From Woeseiaceae bacterium (GTDB lineage: Bacteria > Pseudomonadota > Gammaproteobacteria > Steroidobacterales > Woeseiaceae), in the NCBI GenBank assembly GCA_028280615.1, contig JANQLK010000009.1, forward strand, positions 1-64,000: a DNA stretch of 64,000 nt, read 5' to 3'. The translations under genes and the position numbers were made by a program. Numbering within the stretch: the first letter of the stretch is position 1; each line of letters opens with the position of its first letter. The notes below the pieces were generated by a model. The model worked only from the letters and a program-made list of their open reading frames with translations. It was not told the origin of the DNA and did no database searches. This document shows, in pieces, positions 19,301 through 26,960 of this stretch.

Positions 19301-19477
19301 TACCAGGCGGCCGACTCGGCCGTGCTCGGCCTGACGCGCGGCCAGACGGATCGGCTCGATGATCTGAGGCCCACCTGGCGAGAGGCCATGGCCGGGTGGG
19401 ACAAGCTCATGGCCGAGGATCTGCCGGCGTTCAACCGCGTGGCCGGTCCTGCCGTGGTGGTGCCGGAATTGGAATAG
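16334..19477 (+). CDS. Large secreted VPS10/BNR-repeat beta-propeller protein
   Basis: This 1047-residue protein has a signal peptide (cleavage near residue 24) and then repeated BNR/VPS10 signatures: GGVWKTENAGASW, GVYKSTDAGRSW, GGVYKTTDGGESW, GIWRSTDGGESW, GLYRSDDGGDSW, HVTRDGGANW. These form a sortilin-like ten-bladed beta-propeller, often annotated as glycosyl hydrolase though no hydrolase catalytic residues can be pointed to. A C-terminal part (about residues 750-1047) has a beta-sandwich region and a helical coiled segment. It is probably periplasmic or surface-exposed and binds peptides or glycans. AGGGGAG precedes the ATG. The gene stands alone between the LytTR and CadC-like regulators. 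Confidence 0.85.
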   Translation: MKPAAILACLCMAVSGPIPTANADEDERAFFDGIEARNVGPFRGGRATVAVGVRQDPHVYYMGTTGGVWKTENAGASWFPVSDEDFGTAAVGAIAVAPSDPNVVVVGMGESPFRNIASSQGDGVYKSTDAGRSWTRIGFEDLRQTGEIRIHPNDPDTIWVAAQGNTYAETDTGGVYKTTDGGESWRRVLGPINETSGAVDLAIDYSNPRILYAAMWDNHRDPWALRSGGPGSGIWRSTDGGESWERLSEGLPDGMGKIGVAVSPAKPGRAWAIVEAEGKDGGLYRSDDGGDSWTQVNGERVLIARSWYYMHIFADPNDENTVYVMNSPFMKSIDGGRTFESVPVPHVDNHYLWINPDNSDWMINANDGGANVSFDGGTTWSRQDNQPTAQFYRVNTDNAFEYRIYGGQQDNSTVAIRSRSRDGSIGRDDWEVHGGCESAYVAMDPDNPRYTYGSCLLGFIDEFDTETRTTRSVKAYEEAPLGVEARDSKYRFNWNPPVHVSLHDPKVIYHAGNVLLKSEDRGFNWTEASPDLTRNEVDKQGKGAGPYTNENIEQYNTIFALAESPHGAGTLYVGTDDGLVHVTRDGGANWSDITPRGVGRGLVNSIEVSPHDPATVYVVAMKYKDGDLRPYAWRSTNYGRSWSSIADGLPEDHFVRVVREDTEREGLLFAGMERGLYMSMNGGDDWQPLQTNLPVVPITDLMIRRRDLVIATQGRAFWVLDDISALRQFDSAHENAAAHLYAPMPAYRMAPTSSGYGGGESAAPSAPHGAVLYYSLDAEADFDAEDAPQLKIEILNSNGDVIRTLETDADVGIEGGEMPGGYALPAQKGLNRAVWDLRTERTAEIDYGMVFGAGPGEKSIAGYRVAPGEYAVRLSYDGNVQEQTVEVIWDPINRYDDAKIAGQQAFLQETFGMIDALYERVAQLQNIQKQVELRKTIAEQADDTEVAEAAAALLEALETWQKAVTTPERETFQDVLNFAPEIDAFLANVYQAADSAVLGLTRGQTDRLDDLRPTWREAMAGWDKLMAEDLPAFNRVAGPAVVVPELE

Positions 19478-19598
19478 GCGTAAGTTATTGATCCAGAGGT
19501 TGCTTTCTCTTAAGGCCCCGCCTTGAGCGAGGCCGCGTCCGTGTCATTACCGGGCGTCGAGAGCATGTCGACCCTCCGATGACCGACGACCTGGAACC

Positions 19599-21941
19599 AT
19601 GAGCGAATCGTCATCCAGCGTGCTCCGCTTCGGCGACTGCGAGTTCGACCCCGAGCGTCGCGAACTGCGTCGCGGTGGCGAGATCGTGCCGCTCGAGCCG
19701 CGCGTGTTTGCGCTGCTCTTGTACCTGATCGAACAGCGGCACCGGGCCGTCGACAAGGACGAGATCCAGGACACGGTCTGGGCCGGCATGATCGTTTCGG
19801 AGACGGCCCTGACGCGCGCCATCATGAAGGCGCGCCGCGCCGTCGGCGACAGCGCCGAAACGCAGGCCATCATCCGCACCGTGCACGGCCACGGCTACCA
19901 ATTCGCAGCCACGCTTGCGAGTGAGGAAGCCGCGGCCGAATCGCCGGACCTCGATTCCCCCGCGACACGGCCGCGCGCAATGCCGCTCACGATTACCGTC
20001 GCGGTCGTCGTCATAGTCGCGCTGCTCGGACTCATCGCGTACCTGTGGCCCGGCAAACCGCCGACCGATACCGTACACCTCGCGATCCTGCCTGTTGAAA
20101 ACCTGACCGACGACAGCGAGTACGACTGGACCCGGCTCGGCCTCATGGGTTTCGCGTCCGACCTGATCGCGCAAAGCAGTGCACTGAGCGTCATGCGCTC
20201 ATCCGACGTCGTCCGCTTCGTCGAGATCAACGGTCTGCCCAACCTCGACGGCGCGGCCGCAGCCCTCGAGGAACTCGGGGACATCTACGGCGCAAGTCAC
20301 CTCCTGCTGACACGCCTCGAGCGAAGCGCCGGTACGATGCGCCTGGCATTCTCGCTCTATTCGGTTGACGGCCGTCTCGAGCGCGGCACGATGGTGGGGG
20401 CCGAACCGACGTCGCTCATGCGCGGCATGGTTCGCAGCGTAACGACGGCGCTCGACGTACAGACTGATACCGGTCGCGAAATTACCGTGCTCGTCGAGGA
20501 CCCGTTCATCAACGAGGCCTACTCGCGCGGTCTCGCCTTCTCGCTCGAGGGCCGCTGCGGCGATGCGCTCGAGCTGTTCGAAGTCGTGAAGGCGGCCACC
20601 GACTCGATTACCCGTGCTCACTACGAGTGGGCCAACTGCGCGCAGATCCTCGGGCGCTGGCAGGACGCCGAAGCGGCGTTCCTCGAGATCCTGGACGCGG
20701 CGCCGCAGGAGCCCGCCACGTCGTTGCGAGCGCTTGCTCATCATGGTCTCGGGACCGTGTACATCCGAACCGGCCGCGGCGATGCCGCACAGGCAACGCT
20801 GGAGACGGGCCTCGAGGTTGCGCAGCAGGCCGACGACCGAATCGCCGAGGGCAGGATCCTGAACAACCTTGCGATCAACGCCAAGGACCGGCGCGAACAC
20901 GATGAAGCCCGTGCGCTGCTGGCGCGGTCGACGGTTGCCTACACCGAAGCCCGGCGCGGCATCCTGCCAGGCAACATTCCCGCGGCGCTCGCCAACATCG
21001 ACATGGCCGAAGGCAAGCTCGATCAGGCGGAACTGCACCTTGTGCAGGCGCTGGAGGCGTTCCGGGCGACGGGCGACCGGCGCAACGAAGCCATGATGCT
21101 GAATAACTTCGGCTACCTGAGGCGACTCCAGGGCCGGATCGACGAGGCCGAACCCCTGCATCTCGAGTCGCTCGCCATACGTCGCGATATCGGCGACACG
21201 GTCGGCCAGGGCCGGATACTCGGCATGCTGTCGATTCTCTATGAGAACGAGGGCCGCTACGACGATGCGAAGACCGCGGCCGGCGAGGCGTTCGAGATCG
21301 CGAGTCAGGCCAACGACAAATTGTTCATGGCGACCGCGATGGCGCAGCTAGCGCAGGCGGAGTTCAGCGACGGCGAACTCGACGCCGCCCGCGCGTCGTA
21401 TGCCGAATCGCGAGCGCTGTTCGAGGGAATCGCCGATACGTCAAGAGTCGCGCAGGTCGACATTCGACTCGCGCGCATCGACGTGCAGGCCGGCGACCTC
21501 GATTCCGCACGGGCGCGTGTCGATGAGGTGCTCGCTGTAACGGGTCGCGAGGCGCTGCACGAACCCGCGATCGAAGCGATGGAACTGGCCGGCGACATCG
21601 CGCTGCGCCAGGGGGATACGGCCGCTGCGATCGAGGCCTGGGAACGGACACTGAGGCACATCGACGAAACGGGCTTCGTGGTGACGAATAACCGCGTCAC
21701 CGCCAAGCTCGCAAACGAGTTTCTCGACAACGAAGACCTGGCATCGGCGGAGCCGCTGGTTGGCCGCCTGATCGAGAGCGGGGAAACGCCGGGTGGCCTA
21801 AGGGTCCGAGCTCGCTATGCGCACCTGAGGGGCGATTCCGACCGGGCCGTTGAGCTCATGGAGACGCTGAAGTCGTCGTTCGCCGACGACTGGACCGAGG
21901 CGGACGCCGCTGCGCTCGAAGGGTACCGGGGCGGCGGCTGA
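19599..21941 (+). CDS. CadC-like winged-helix regulator with membrane helix and TPR domain
   Basis: Residues about 8-105 are an OmpR/PhoB-type winged helix (FGDCEFDPERRELRRGG, LEPRVFALLLYLIE, IVSETALTRAIMKARRAVGD, IRTVHGHGYQF). A single membrane helix lies at about 128-148. The remainder to residue 780 is a periplasmic-side domain with a TolB/adenylyl-cyclase-like beginning (HLAILPVENLTDDSEYDW) and at least seven TPRs. Proteins of this build bind DNA from the membrane and sense an external cue through the TPR part. It follows the VPS10-like gene by 121 bases in the same direction and may control it. Confidence 0.85.
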   Translation: MSESSSSVLRFGDCEFDPERRELRRGGEIVPLEPRVFALLLYLIEQRHRAVDKDEIQDTVWAGMIVSETALTRAIMKARRAVGDSAETQAIIRTVHGHGYQFAATLASEEAAAESPDLDSPATRPRAMPLTITVAVVVIVALLGLIAYLWPGKPPTDTVHLAILPVENLTDDSEYDWTRLGLMGFASDLIAQSSALSVMRSSDVVRFVEINGLPNLDGAAAALEELGDIYGASHLLLTRLERSAGTMRLAFSLYSVDGRLERGTMVGAEPTSLMRGMVRSVTTALDVQTDTGREITVLVEDPFINEAYSRGLAFSLEGRCGDALELFEVVKAATDSITRAHYEWANCAQILGRWQDAEAAFLEILDAAPQEPATSLRALAHHGLGTVYIRTGRGDAAQATLETGLEVAQQADDRIAEGRILNNLAINAKDRREHDEARALLARSTVAYTEARRGILPGNIPAALANIDMAEGKLDQAELHLVQALEAFRATGDRRNEAMMLNNFGYLRRLQGRIDEAEPLHLESLAIRRDIGDTVGQGRILGMLSILYENEGRYDDAKTAAGEAFEIASQANDKLFMATAMAQLAQAEFSDGELDAARASYAESRALFEGIADTSRVAQVDIRLARIDVQAGDLDSARARVDEVLAVTGREALHEPAIEAMELAGDIALRQGDTAAAIEAWERTLRHIDETGFVVTNNRVTAKLANEFLDNEDLASAEPLVGRLIESGETPGGLRVRARYAHLRGDSDRAVELMETLKSSFADDWTEADAAALEGYRGGG

Positions 21942-22004
21942 TAGCAGCTCCGCCGCCTCCAGGGCTTCGTTGCAGTCGGTGAATTTGTGAATCGGCCGGG
22001 CCGG

Positions 22005-22613
22005 CTAGCGTGCGCCGAAGCCGCGGTCAAAACTCAGTCCGATCGAATCGAGGCCCGGGTTGGCGTCCCGTATGCCGCCGTTCGAGATGTGTGAAACTCG
22101 AATCGCCAGTTCCATGTCGCGGCGTGCGCCGAACCGCGCACCGAGCGCGACTGCCGAGCGGAAATGAAATCGACCGCCGAGTTCCCGACCGGCGACGACC
22201 GTCGAACCGGCCAGCACTGTCGGGCCGAGCGAAACATCGACGAACAGCGGCGCGTCCTTGCCTGCGAAGCGCCATACGGGTCCGACGAACGCGAACGCGC
22301 GCAGCGACTGGCTGTCGTCGATCGCGCCGAGGCTGTACTCCAGCCGGTTCGCGAGCGTCCATCGCGGCGCCCGGCCATACCAGGCAGCGGTGTACGTCGT
22401 GACGTCGGAGGTGCCGAGGTACGACGTCGCCAGCCTGAGTTCGGGCACGAGCCCGTCCGCGCGGACCAATCCGAACGGCATCGAGAGTAACGCGGCGACG
22501 GTTACCGCCGTGAGGGTCCGACGCCAAAAAGCCCCTGCCGCAACCGCAACGCTTGGGGAGCGGCGCGGGACAACGATTGCGGCAGGGGCGAGCGGGAACG
22601 CCAGAGAAAACAT
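22005..22613 (-). CDS. pagL: PagL-like acyloxyacyl hydrolase (lipid A 3-O-deacylase)
   Basis: This 202-residue protein has a signal-like segment (residues 30-52) followed by a small beta-barrel. The PagL active-site signature RVSHISNGGIRDANPG lies at 172-187, with His175 and Ser177 as catalytic His and Ser, and the preceding strand ALGARFGARRDMELAIR is also family-typical. PagL removes the 3-O-linked acyl chain from lipid A in the outer membrane and lowers its inflammatory activity. The gene starts 9 bases after the stop of the small membrane protein gene and is probably in its operon. The first 25 residues are unusual for a signal peptide, so the true start may be downstream. Confidence 0.72.
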   Translation of the reverse strand: MFSLAFPLAPAAIVVPRRSPSVAVAAGAFWRRTLTAVTVAALLSMPFGLVRADGLVPELRLATSYLGTSDVTTYTAAWYGRAPRWTLANRLEYSLGAIDDSQSLRAFAFVGPVWRFAGKDAPLFVDVSLGPTVLAGSTVVAGRELGGRFHFRSAVALGARFGARRDMELAIRVSHISNGGIRDANPGLDSIGLSFDRGFGAR

Positions 22614-22622
22614 GTCGGCAGC

Positions 22623-23024
22623 TCAGTCGACGCCGGCCGGTTGGCGGGCCGCGGGCAAGTCACGGCCGTCGGCCTCTTCGCGGTGGCTCAGGCCGACAAC
22701 AGCAAGCACGCCGGCCGCCATGAAGAGGTAGTAGCCGAGCACGATGCCGCTCCAGCCGAACACGAACGGGGCAGCCACGAAGGCGATGGCGGCGGCCAAG
22801 TCGAGCATGAGATGGACGCGGAACGGGACGAGCCCGAAAACGCCAAAGGCGTAGTCGGTGGCCAGGCTGTAGGCAACGAGGCCGATGCCCGCGATGACCG
22901 ACAGCCGGGCCGCGAGCGGTGAGTGCGCGCCGAGGTCGAGCAGAAACGGCAGCACGATCAGGCCTGCGGCCGCAACATAATCGAGCACGCCGTGAAGAGT
23001 CGGGGTAAGAATTCTGAATGTCAT
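22623..23024 (-). CDS. Small four-helix membrane protein (SPW-repeat-like)
   Basis: This 133-residue protein has four hydrophobic helices and two similar halves, each starting with a short motif (TLHGVLDYVAAAGLIVLPF and RVHLMLDLAAAIAFVAAPF). This fits the SPW-repeat family of small inner-membrane proteins with no known function. AAGGAG precedes the ATG at ideal spacing. It is transcribed with the PagL-like gene and divergently from the AraC regulator, which may control both. Confidence 0.65.
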   Translation of the reverse strand: MTFRILTPTLHGVLDYVAAAGLIVLPFLLDLGAHSPLAARLSVIAGIGLVAYSLATDYAFGVFGLVPFRVHLMLDLAAAIAFVAAPFVFGWSGIVLGYYLFMAAGVLAVVGLSHREEADGRDLPAARQPAGVD

Positions 23025-23136
23025 GGCTGTCTCCTTTGCGGGCCGGGCGAGGCCTTGTCAGCGGAGACTTATGCTGGCAGACTTCGTCAGACTGTGCGTA
23101 TCATTTAGTACCTATTTGTTGATTCAGAGTCTTATC

Positions 23137-23961
23137 ATGAAGGATCGTCTTGTCTGGCTGCTCAGCCGTTTCGAACTCAGGGCGAAGGTGTTCCAGGCCG
23201 GACCCTTGAGCCGTAGCGCGCAGGCCCCCGCGTATCCGGCCGCCGGGCTGCTGCACATCTTGAGGGCGGGCAGCGTTCGCCTGGTCTCCGAGGACGGCAC
23301 CGAGCTCGAGATTCACGAGCCGAGCGCGTTCTTTTATATGAACCCGACGAAGCATCGCATCGAGCCGCTCGACGATGAGGTTTCGATCATCTGCTCGACG
23401 TTCGAATTCGGCATCGGCGAAGGCAATCCGCTGCAGTCGGCGCTGCCCGACCTCTTCGTCCTGCGTTTAAAGGACGCACCGACGCTCGAGCTGACGATCG
23501 AGCAGCTGTTCGGCGAGGCTGCCGGCGAGCACTGCGGGCGCGATGCGATCCTCGACCGGCTGAGCGAGGTCGCGCTGATCCTGATCCTGCGCGACTTGAT
23601 GGACGAGCGGCGCCTCGACATCGGCCTGCTCGCGGGCCTTGCCGACCCGAAACTCAAGCGCGCGATCAACGCCATTCACGAGCGGCCCGATTACAACTGG
23701 ACACTCGACCGGATGGCCGAACAGGCGCTGATGTCGCGCGCGCGATTCGCGGAACGCTTTCACGAAGTGGTCGGCATGACGCCGGGCACGTACCTGAGTG
23801 ACTGGCGCTTAGGGTTAGCCAAGTCGATGCTGTTGAAGGGAGCTTCCGTCCAGACCGTGGCGAGTGACGTCGGCTACGGCTCGGCGAGCGCGCTCTCGCG
23901 CGTCTTCTCGAGCCGCTGCGGCATGTCGCCGACGGAGTGGCGCCGGACGGCGCGCTGCTGA
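23137..23961 (+). CDS. AraC-family transcriptional regulator with cupin sensor
   Basis: From the ATG at 23137 the protein has 274 residues: an N-terminal cupin-type sensor (LHILRAGSVRLVSEDGTE, HEPSAFFYMNP) and a C-terminal pair of helix-turn-helix motifs (WTLDRMAEQALMSRARFAER; VQTVASDVGYGSASALSRVF) followed by the AraC signature (GMSPTEWRR). The upstream in-frame ATG at 23023 adds 38 residues that overlap the divergent gene start and lack family similarity. It lies 112 bases from the SPW-like/PagL operon and is a candidate for its regulator. The ligand is unknown. Confidence 0.88.
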   Translation: MKDRLVWLLSRFELRAKVFQAGPLSRSAQAPAYPAAGLLHILRAGSVRLVSEDGTELEIHEPSAFFYMNPTKHRIEPLDDEVSIICSTFEFGIGEGNPLQSALPDLFVLRLKDAPTLELTIEQLFGEAAGEHCGRDAILDRLSEVALILILRDLMDERRLDIGLLAGLADPKLKRAINAIHERPDYNWTLDRMAEQALMSRARFAERFHEVVGMTPGTYLSDWRLGLAKSMLLKGASVQTVASDVGYGSASALSRVFSSRCGMSPTEWRRTARC

Positions 23962-23967
23962 CCAGCG

Positions 23968-24561
23968 CTAACGAAGCAGTTCGCCTACCCGGCGGCGCAC
24001 CGCGGGCAGCAGCGTCGCTTCGACCTCCGGATTCCGGCTCAGCCACCTCGCGTTGCGCGGACTCGGATGCGGCAGCGGGACCTGCGCGGGCCAGAACTGC
24101 TCCCAGTTCGCGACGTTCTCGGTGAGCGTGCGGCCGTTAGCGGTCCCGAGGTGCCAGCCCTGCGCGTACATCCCGATCAGGATCGTGAACTCGACGGCCG
24201 GCATGTGCTCGAGCAGCCGCTCGCGCCAGGCCGGCGCGCATTCCGTTCTCGGCGGCAGGTCACCGCCCTTGCCCGTCCCGGGGTAGCAAAAGCCCATCGG
24301 CAGCAGTGCGATCGCGGCCGGATCGTAGAAGATGTCGCGTTCGATGCCGAGCCATGCGCGCAGGCGGTCGCCGGACTGGTCGTCGAACGGAATGCCGCTC
24401 TCGTGTGCGCGACGCCCCGGCGCCTGGCCGGCAATGAGGATCTTCGCGGTCACCGATCCCTGCAACAGCGGTCGCGGACCGAGCGGCAGGCCGTCGCACA
24501 GCGTGCAGCGGCGAGCCTCCCCGAGCAGTCGGTGCAGCACTTGCGATCGGCTTGATGGCAC
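23968..24561 (-). CDS. Uracil-DNA glycosylase family protein
   Basis: The 197-residue protein has the uracil-DNA glycosylase superfamily pattern: a Cys-containing N-terminus (RRCTLC), the water-activating region ILIAGQAPGRRAHESGIPF, and the C-terminal LPHPSPRN, which carries the catalytic-loop His. The HPSPRN form and GQAPG loop match the small DUF/UdgX-like branch often annotated as uracil-DNA glycosylase family protein. It probably removes uracil or a related lesion from DNA, but activity in this branch is poorly tested. It ends 6 bases from the convergent AraC gene end. Confidence 0.82.
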   Translation of the reverse strand: MPSSRSQVLHRLLGEARRCTLCDGLPLGPRPLLQGSVTAKILIAGQAPGRRAHESGIPFDDQSGDRLRAWLGIERDIFYDPAAIALLPMGFCYPGTGKGGDLPPRTECAPAWRERLLEHMPAVEFTILIGMYAQGWHLGTANGRTLTENVANWEQFWPAQVPLPHPSPRNARWLSRNPEVEATLLPAVRRRVGELLR

Positions 24562-24588
24562 AGGCTTTGGGTCTCCGGCTTTGAATCA

Positions 24589-24611
24589 CGGCGGGCCCCG
24601 CTTGCCCGCCG
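24589..24611. terminator. GC-rich hairpin downstream of a 25-codon ORF
   Basis: CGGCGGGC (24589-24596) pairs perfectly with GCCCGCCG (24604-24611) around a 7-base loop. On the minus strand it directly follows the stop of the short ORF at 24618-24695. There is no T-run, so termination is uncertain. Confidence 0.4.
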
Positions 24612-24617
24612 GATCGT

Positions 24618-24695
24618 TTACAGCGACCGAGCTTCCGCGTGCTCGATCTTACGCCAGTTGCGCTCGGCCTTGGCGATGATGGCTTTGGTTTTCAT
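24618..24695 (-). CDS. Candidate small ORF, 25 residues, basic
   Basis: A 25-codon ORF starts MKTKAIIAKAERNW and ends EAEARSL-like (HAEARSL). GGAGAAG lies 7 bases upstream of the ATG, which is a strong ribosome binding site for so short an ORF, and a GC-rich hairpin follows the stop at once. The peptide would be an amphipathic, basic helix. It sits in the 570-base space between the glycosylase and OsmC genes. No family is recognisable. It may be a real small protein or a leader peptide; the start signals are the only support. Confidence 0.35.
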   Translation of the reverse strand: MKTKAIIAKAERNWRKIEHAEARSL

Positions 24696-24897
24696 GATGG
24701 TCTTCTCCAGGTGTGAGTGAATGTCCTGTGGACGCGCCGCAATCTAGATTCGTGCAGGCCTTGCGACAATGGCATCCGGCGAGTTAAAGACGAGCTGCAA
24801 CGAGATCGAGACGCAGGGCAAAATCCGTTTGCCGCCGCACGCGCGCATCGAGGCGTGGAGAATCGCGATCGAACGGCACGTGGAAGGCGTCCGAACA

Positions 24898-24924
24898 GCG
24901 CCCGTCGGTCGTCCTGACGGGCGC
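24898..24924. repeat. Inverted repeat, 9-bp arms
   Basis: GCGCCCGTC (24898-24906) and GACGGGCGC (24916-24924) form a perfect hairpin with a 9-base loop in the gap between the short ORF and the OsmC gene. It could be a terminator for an unseen transcript or a regulatory structure; no T-run follows. Apart from this, the short ORF and the operator-like repeat below, 24562-25134 shows nothing. Confidence 0.35.
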
Positions 24925-25006
24925 CTCTGCTCAGCCGAGTTAGCCTTCCCGCACGCCTCCAGGGCCTGAACACGTCATGGTCAGGGCCACCCAAAGCACT
25001 GTTTCT

Positions 25007-25032
25007 ATTCGTGAAATTGATTCGTCACGAAT
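25007..25032. promoter_or_regulatory. Operator-like inverted repeat upstream of the OsmC operon
   Basis: ATTCGTG (25007-25013) and CACGAAT (25026-25032) are perfect inverted half-sites separated by 12 bases, about 100 bases before the OsmC start and within a locally AT-rich stretch. The spacing and position suit a dimeric repressor or activator site. The regulator is not identified. Confidence 0.4.
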
Positions 25033-25134
25033 CGGTCAGCGGATGGTCATTCCTTTTTGCGCTCTCCCCGGCAGGATGCGCCGCAACTCGGCAGCAAGGC
25101 GCTGCCCGGGAACAACCACAAGGGAGAGATTGAA

Positions 25135-25698
25135 ATGACTGACCAAGCAATTGCACTGCCCAACGGCGTCAACGTCGAAGCGCTGCTGGGCGCCCGCGAC
25201 GCGCTGACCGAAATGCCGGCCGCGGCCAAGTTCGTCTGGCGCGCCGAGAACGAGTGGAAGAGCGGCACGCACTCCGAATCGCGCATCAGCGGCTTCTTCG
25301 GCCTGGGCGAAGATCAGCAGCACGTTCGCGAATTCGCGTATGACTCCGATCACCCGGAGGTGTTCGCGGCCGAAGACAACGGCCCGACGCCGGTCGAGTA
25401 CGTGCTCGTAGGCCTCGCAGGCTGCCTGACGGCCGGCATCGCCTCGGTCGCGGCGAACCGCGGCATCGAGCTCCGCTCGGTGAAGGCGACGGTCGAGGCC
25501 GACATGGACCTCTACGGCATCTTGGGCATCGACGAGGATGTCCGTAACGGCTTCAACGGCATCACGGTGAACTACACGATCGACGCGGACGCGTCCGACG
25601 AAGACATCGCTGCCGTCGTCGCGCAGTCGCAGAAGCGTTCGGCCGTGTTCGACGTCATTACGAACCCGACCAACGTCACCGTTCGGGTCAATCAGTGA
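25135..25698 (+). CDS. OsmC-family protein
   Basis: The 187-residue protein starts at the ATG at 25135, which has AGGGAGAG upstream. It shows the OsmC-fold pattern: a central GLAGCLTAGIASVAANRG helix carrying the conserved Cys of the second active-site position, and a C-terminal ferredoxin-like half (VTVRVNQ end). Classical OsmC/Ohr uses two Cys to reduce organic hydroperoxides; here I see one clear active-site-type Cys, so peroxidase activity is uncertain. It is the first gene of an overlapping three-gene set with a flavin monooxygenase and an AhpD-like protein. The long upstream in-frame extension lacks a ribosome binding site. Confidence 0.8.
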   Translation: MTDQAIALPNGVNVEALLGARDALTEMPAAAKFVWRAENEWKSGTHSESRISGFFGLGEDQQHVREFAYDSDHPEVFAAEDNGPTPVEYVLVGLAGCLTAGIASVAANRGIELRSVKATVEADMDLYGILGIDEDVRNGFNGITVNYTIDADASDEDIAAVVAQSQKRSAVFDVITNPTNVTVRVNQ

Positions 25699-26960
25699 GC
25701 TCATTGAGCCACAGCCCTCGCCGCACGGCCGGTGTCTTTGACGTTGTCGTCATTGGCGCCGGCCATGCCGGCCTTGCGATCAGCCGGATCCTGCAAGCTC
25801 GCGGCGTCCAGCACGTCGTGCTCGAGCGCGGCGAGATTGCAAACTCCTGGCGCAAGGAACGCTGGGACTCGTTAAAGCTCCTGACCCCCAACTGGCAGAC
25901 GCGGCTGCCGGGCCAGGCCTACGAAGGCGACGATCCGGACGGCTACATGTCGGTGAGCGAACTGGTCCGGTTCCTCGATCACTACGCCAGGAACACCAAG
26001 GCGCCGATCATCACGGGCTGTGAGGTCACGTCCGTCAATCGCATTGGTGAACACTATCGCGTAACGACCACCCTCGGCGCGTGGCTTGCCCGCACCGTCG
26101 TGCTCGCGACGGGCGCCTGCAACCTGCCTTCCATTCCGAAGGCGGCAAGCGACCTGCCAGCCGGGACTACACAGACGAGTTCCTTCGACTACCGGTCGCC
26201 CGACGACGTACCCGAAGGCGCCACGCTGATCGTCGGCGCGTCGGCGACGGGACTGCAGATCGCGGACGAGCTTCTGGACGCCGGCCGCGACGTAACGCTT
26301 GCCGCAGGCGAGCACGTACGCATGCCGCGACGTTACCGCGGTAAGGACATTTTTTACTGGATGACCCGCTGCGGCATCCACGATGAGCGCTACGACGAGG
26401 TCGAGGACATCGCGCGCGGCCGCAGGCTGCCGTCGCCGCAGCTGGTCGGATCGTCGGATCTTCCAATCCTCGACCTCAATCATCTACGGGACAAAGGCGC
26501 CCGGATCGTCGGCCGCTTCATGCGGGTCTGGAGCGGCAAGGCCCAGTTCTCGGGTGCGCTCGGCAACGTCTGTGCCTTGGCCGACCTCAAGATGCAGCGG
26601 CTCCTGAAGCTCATCGACGAGACGGCGGACGTCGAAGGTGCGCCGCCGGCGGAGGCGTTCGCGCCGACGCGCGTCGATGAGGACCCGGTGCTGAGCCTCG
26701 AACTCGAGGACGTGACGAGCGTGATCTGGGCGACAGGCTTCCGGCCCGATTACCGCTGGCTCGACGTGGACGTCCTCGATCGCAAGGGCCACCTGCGCCA
26801 CGACGGCGGTATCGTCGACAGCGAGGGTCTGTACGTACTCGGCCTGCCGCTCATGCGGCGCCGCAAGTCGAGCTTCATCTTCGGCATTGAAGACGATGCC
26901 CGCGATATCGCCGATCACCTGGTCGGCTACCTGAACAGCGCTATAAGGAGAGCATCATGA
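25695..26960 (+). CDS. Flavin-containing monooxygenase / FAD-NAD(P) oxidoreductase
   Basis: This 421-residue protein starts with GTG and overlaps the OsmC stop by 4 bases (GTGA). It has a Rossmann FAD motif VVIGAGHAGLAISRIL, the conserved ERGEIANSWRKERWDSLKLL segment and WQTRLPG of the FMO/Trk-like branch, a second nucleotide-binding site LIVGASATGLQIADEL and the ATGFRPDYRWLD motif near the end. It should use NADPH and FAD to oxygenate a nucleophilic substrate or reduce a partner. Translational coupling to OsmC and the AhpD-like protein suggests a shared thiol or peroxide task. Substrate unknown. Confidence 0.85.
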   Translation: MSSLSHSPRRTAGVFDVVVIGAGHAGLAISRILQARGVQHVVLERGEIANSWRKERWDSLKLLTPNWQTRLPGQAYEGDDPDGYMSVSELVRFLDHYARNTKAPIITGCEVTSVNRIGEHYRVTTTLGAWLARTVVLATGACNLPSIPKAASDLPAGTTQTSSFDYRSPDDVPEGATLIVGASATGLQIADELLDAGRDVTLAAGEHVRMPRRYRGKDIFYWMTRCGIHDERYDEVEDIARGRRLPSPQLVGSSDLPILDLNHLRDKGARIVGRFMRVWSGKAQFSGALGNVCALADLKMQRLLKLIDETADVEGAPPAEAFAPTRVDEDPVLSLELEDVTSVIWATGFRPDYRWLDVDVLDRKGHLRHDGGIVDSEGLYVLGLPLMRRRKSSFIFGIEDDARDIADHLVGYLNSAIRRAS

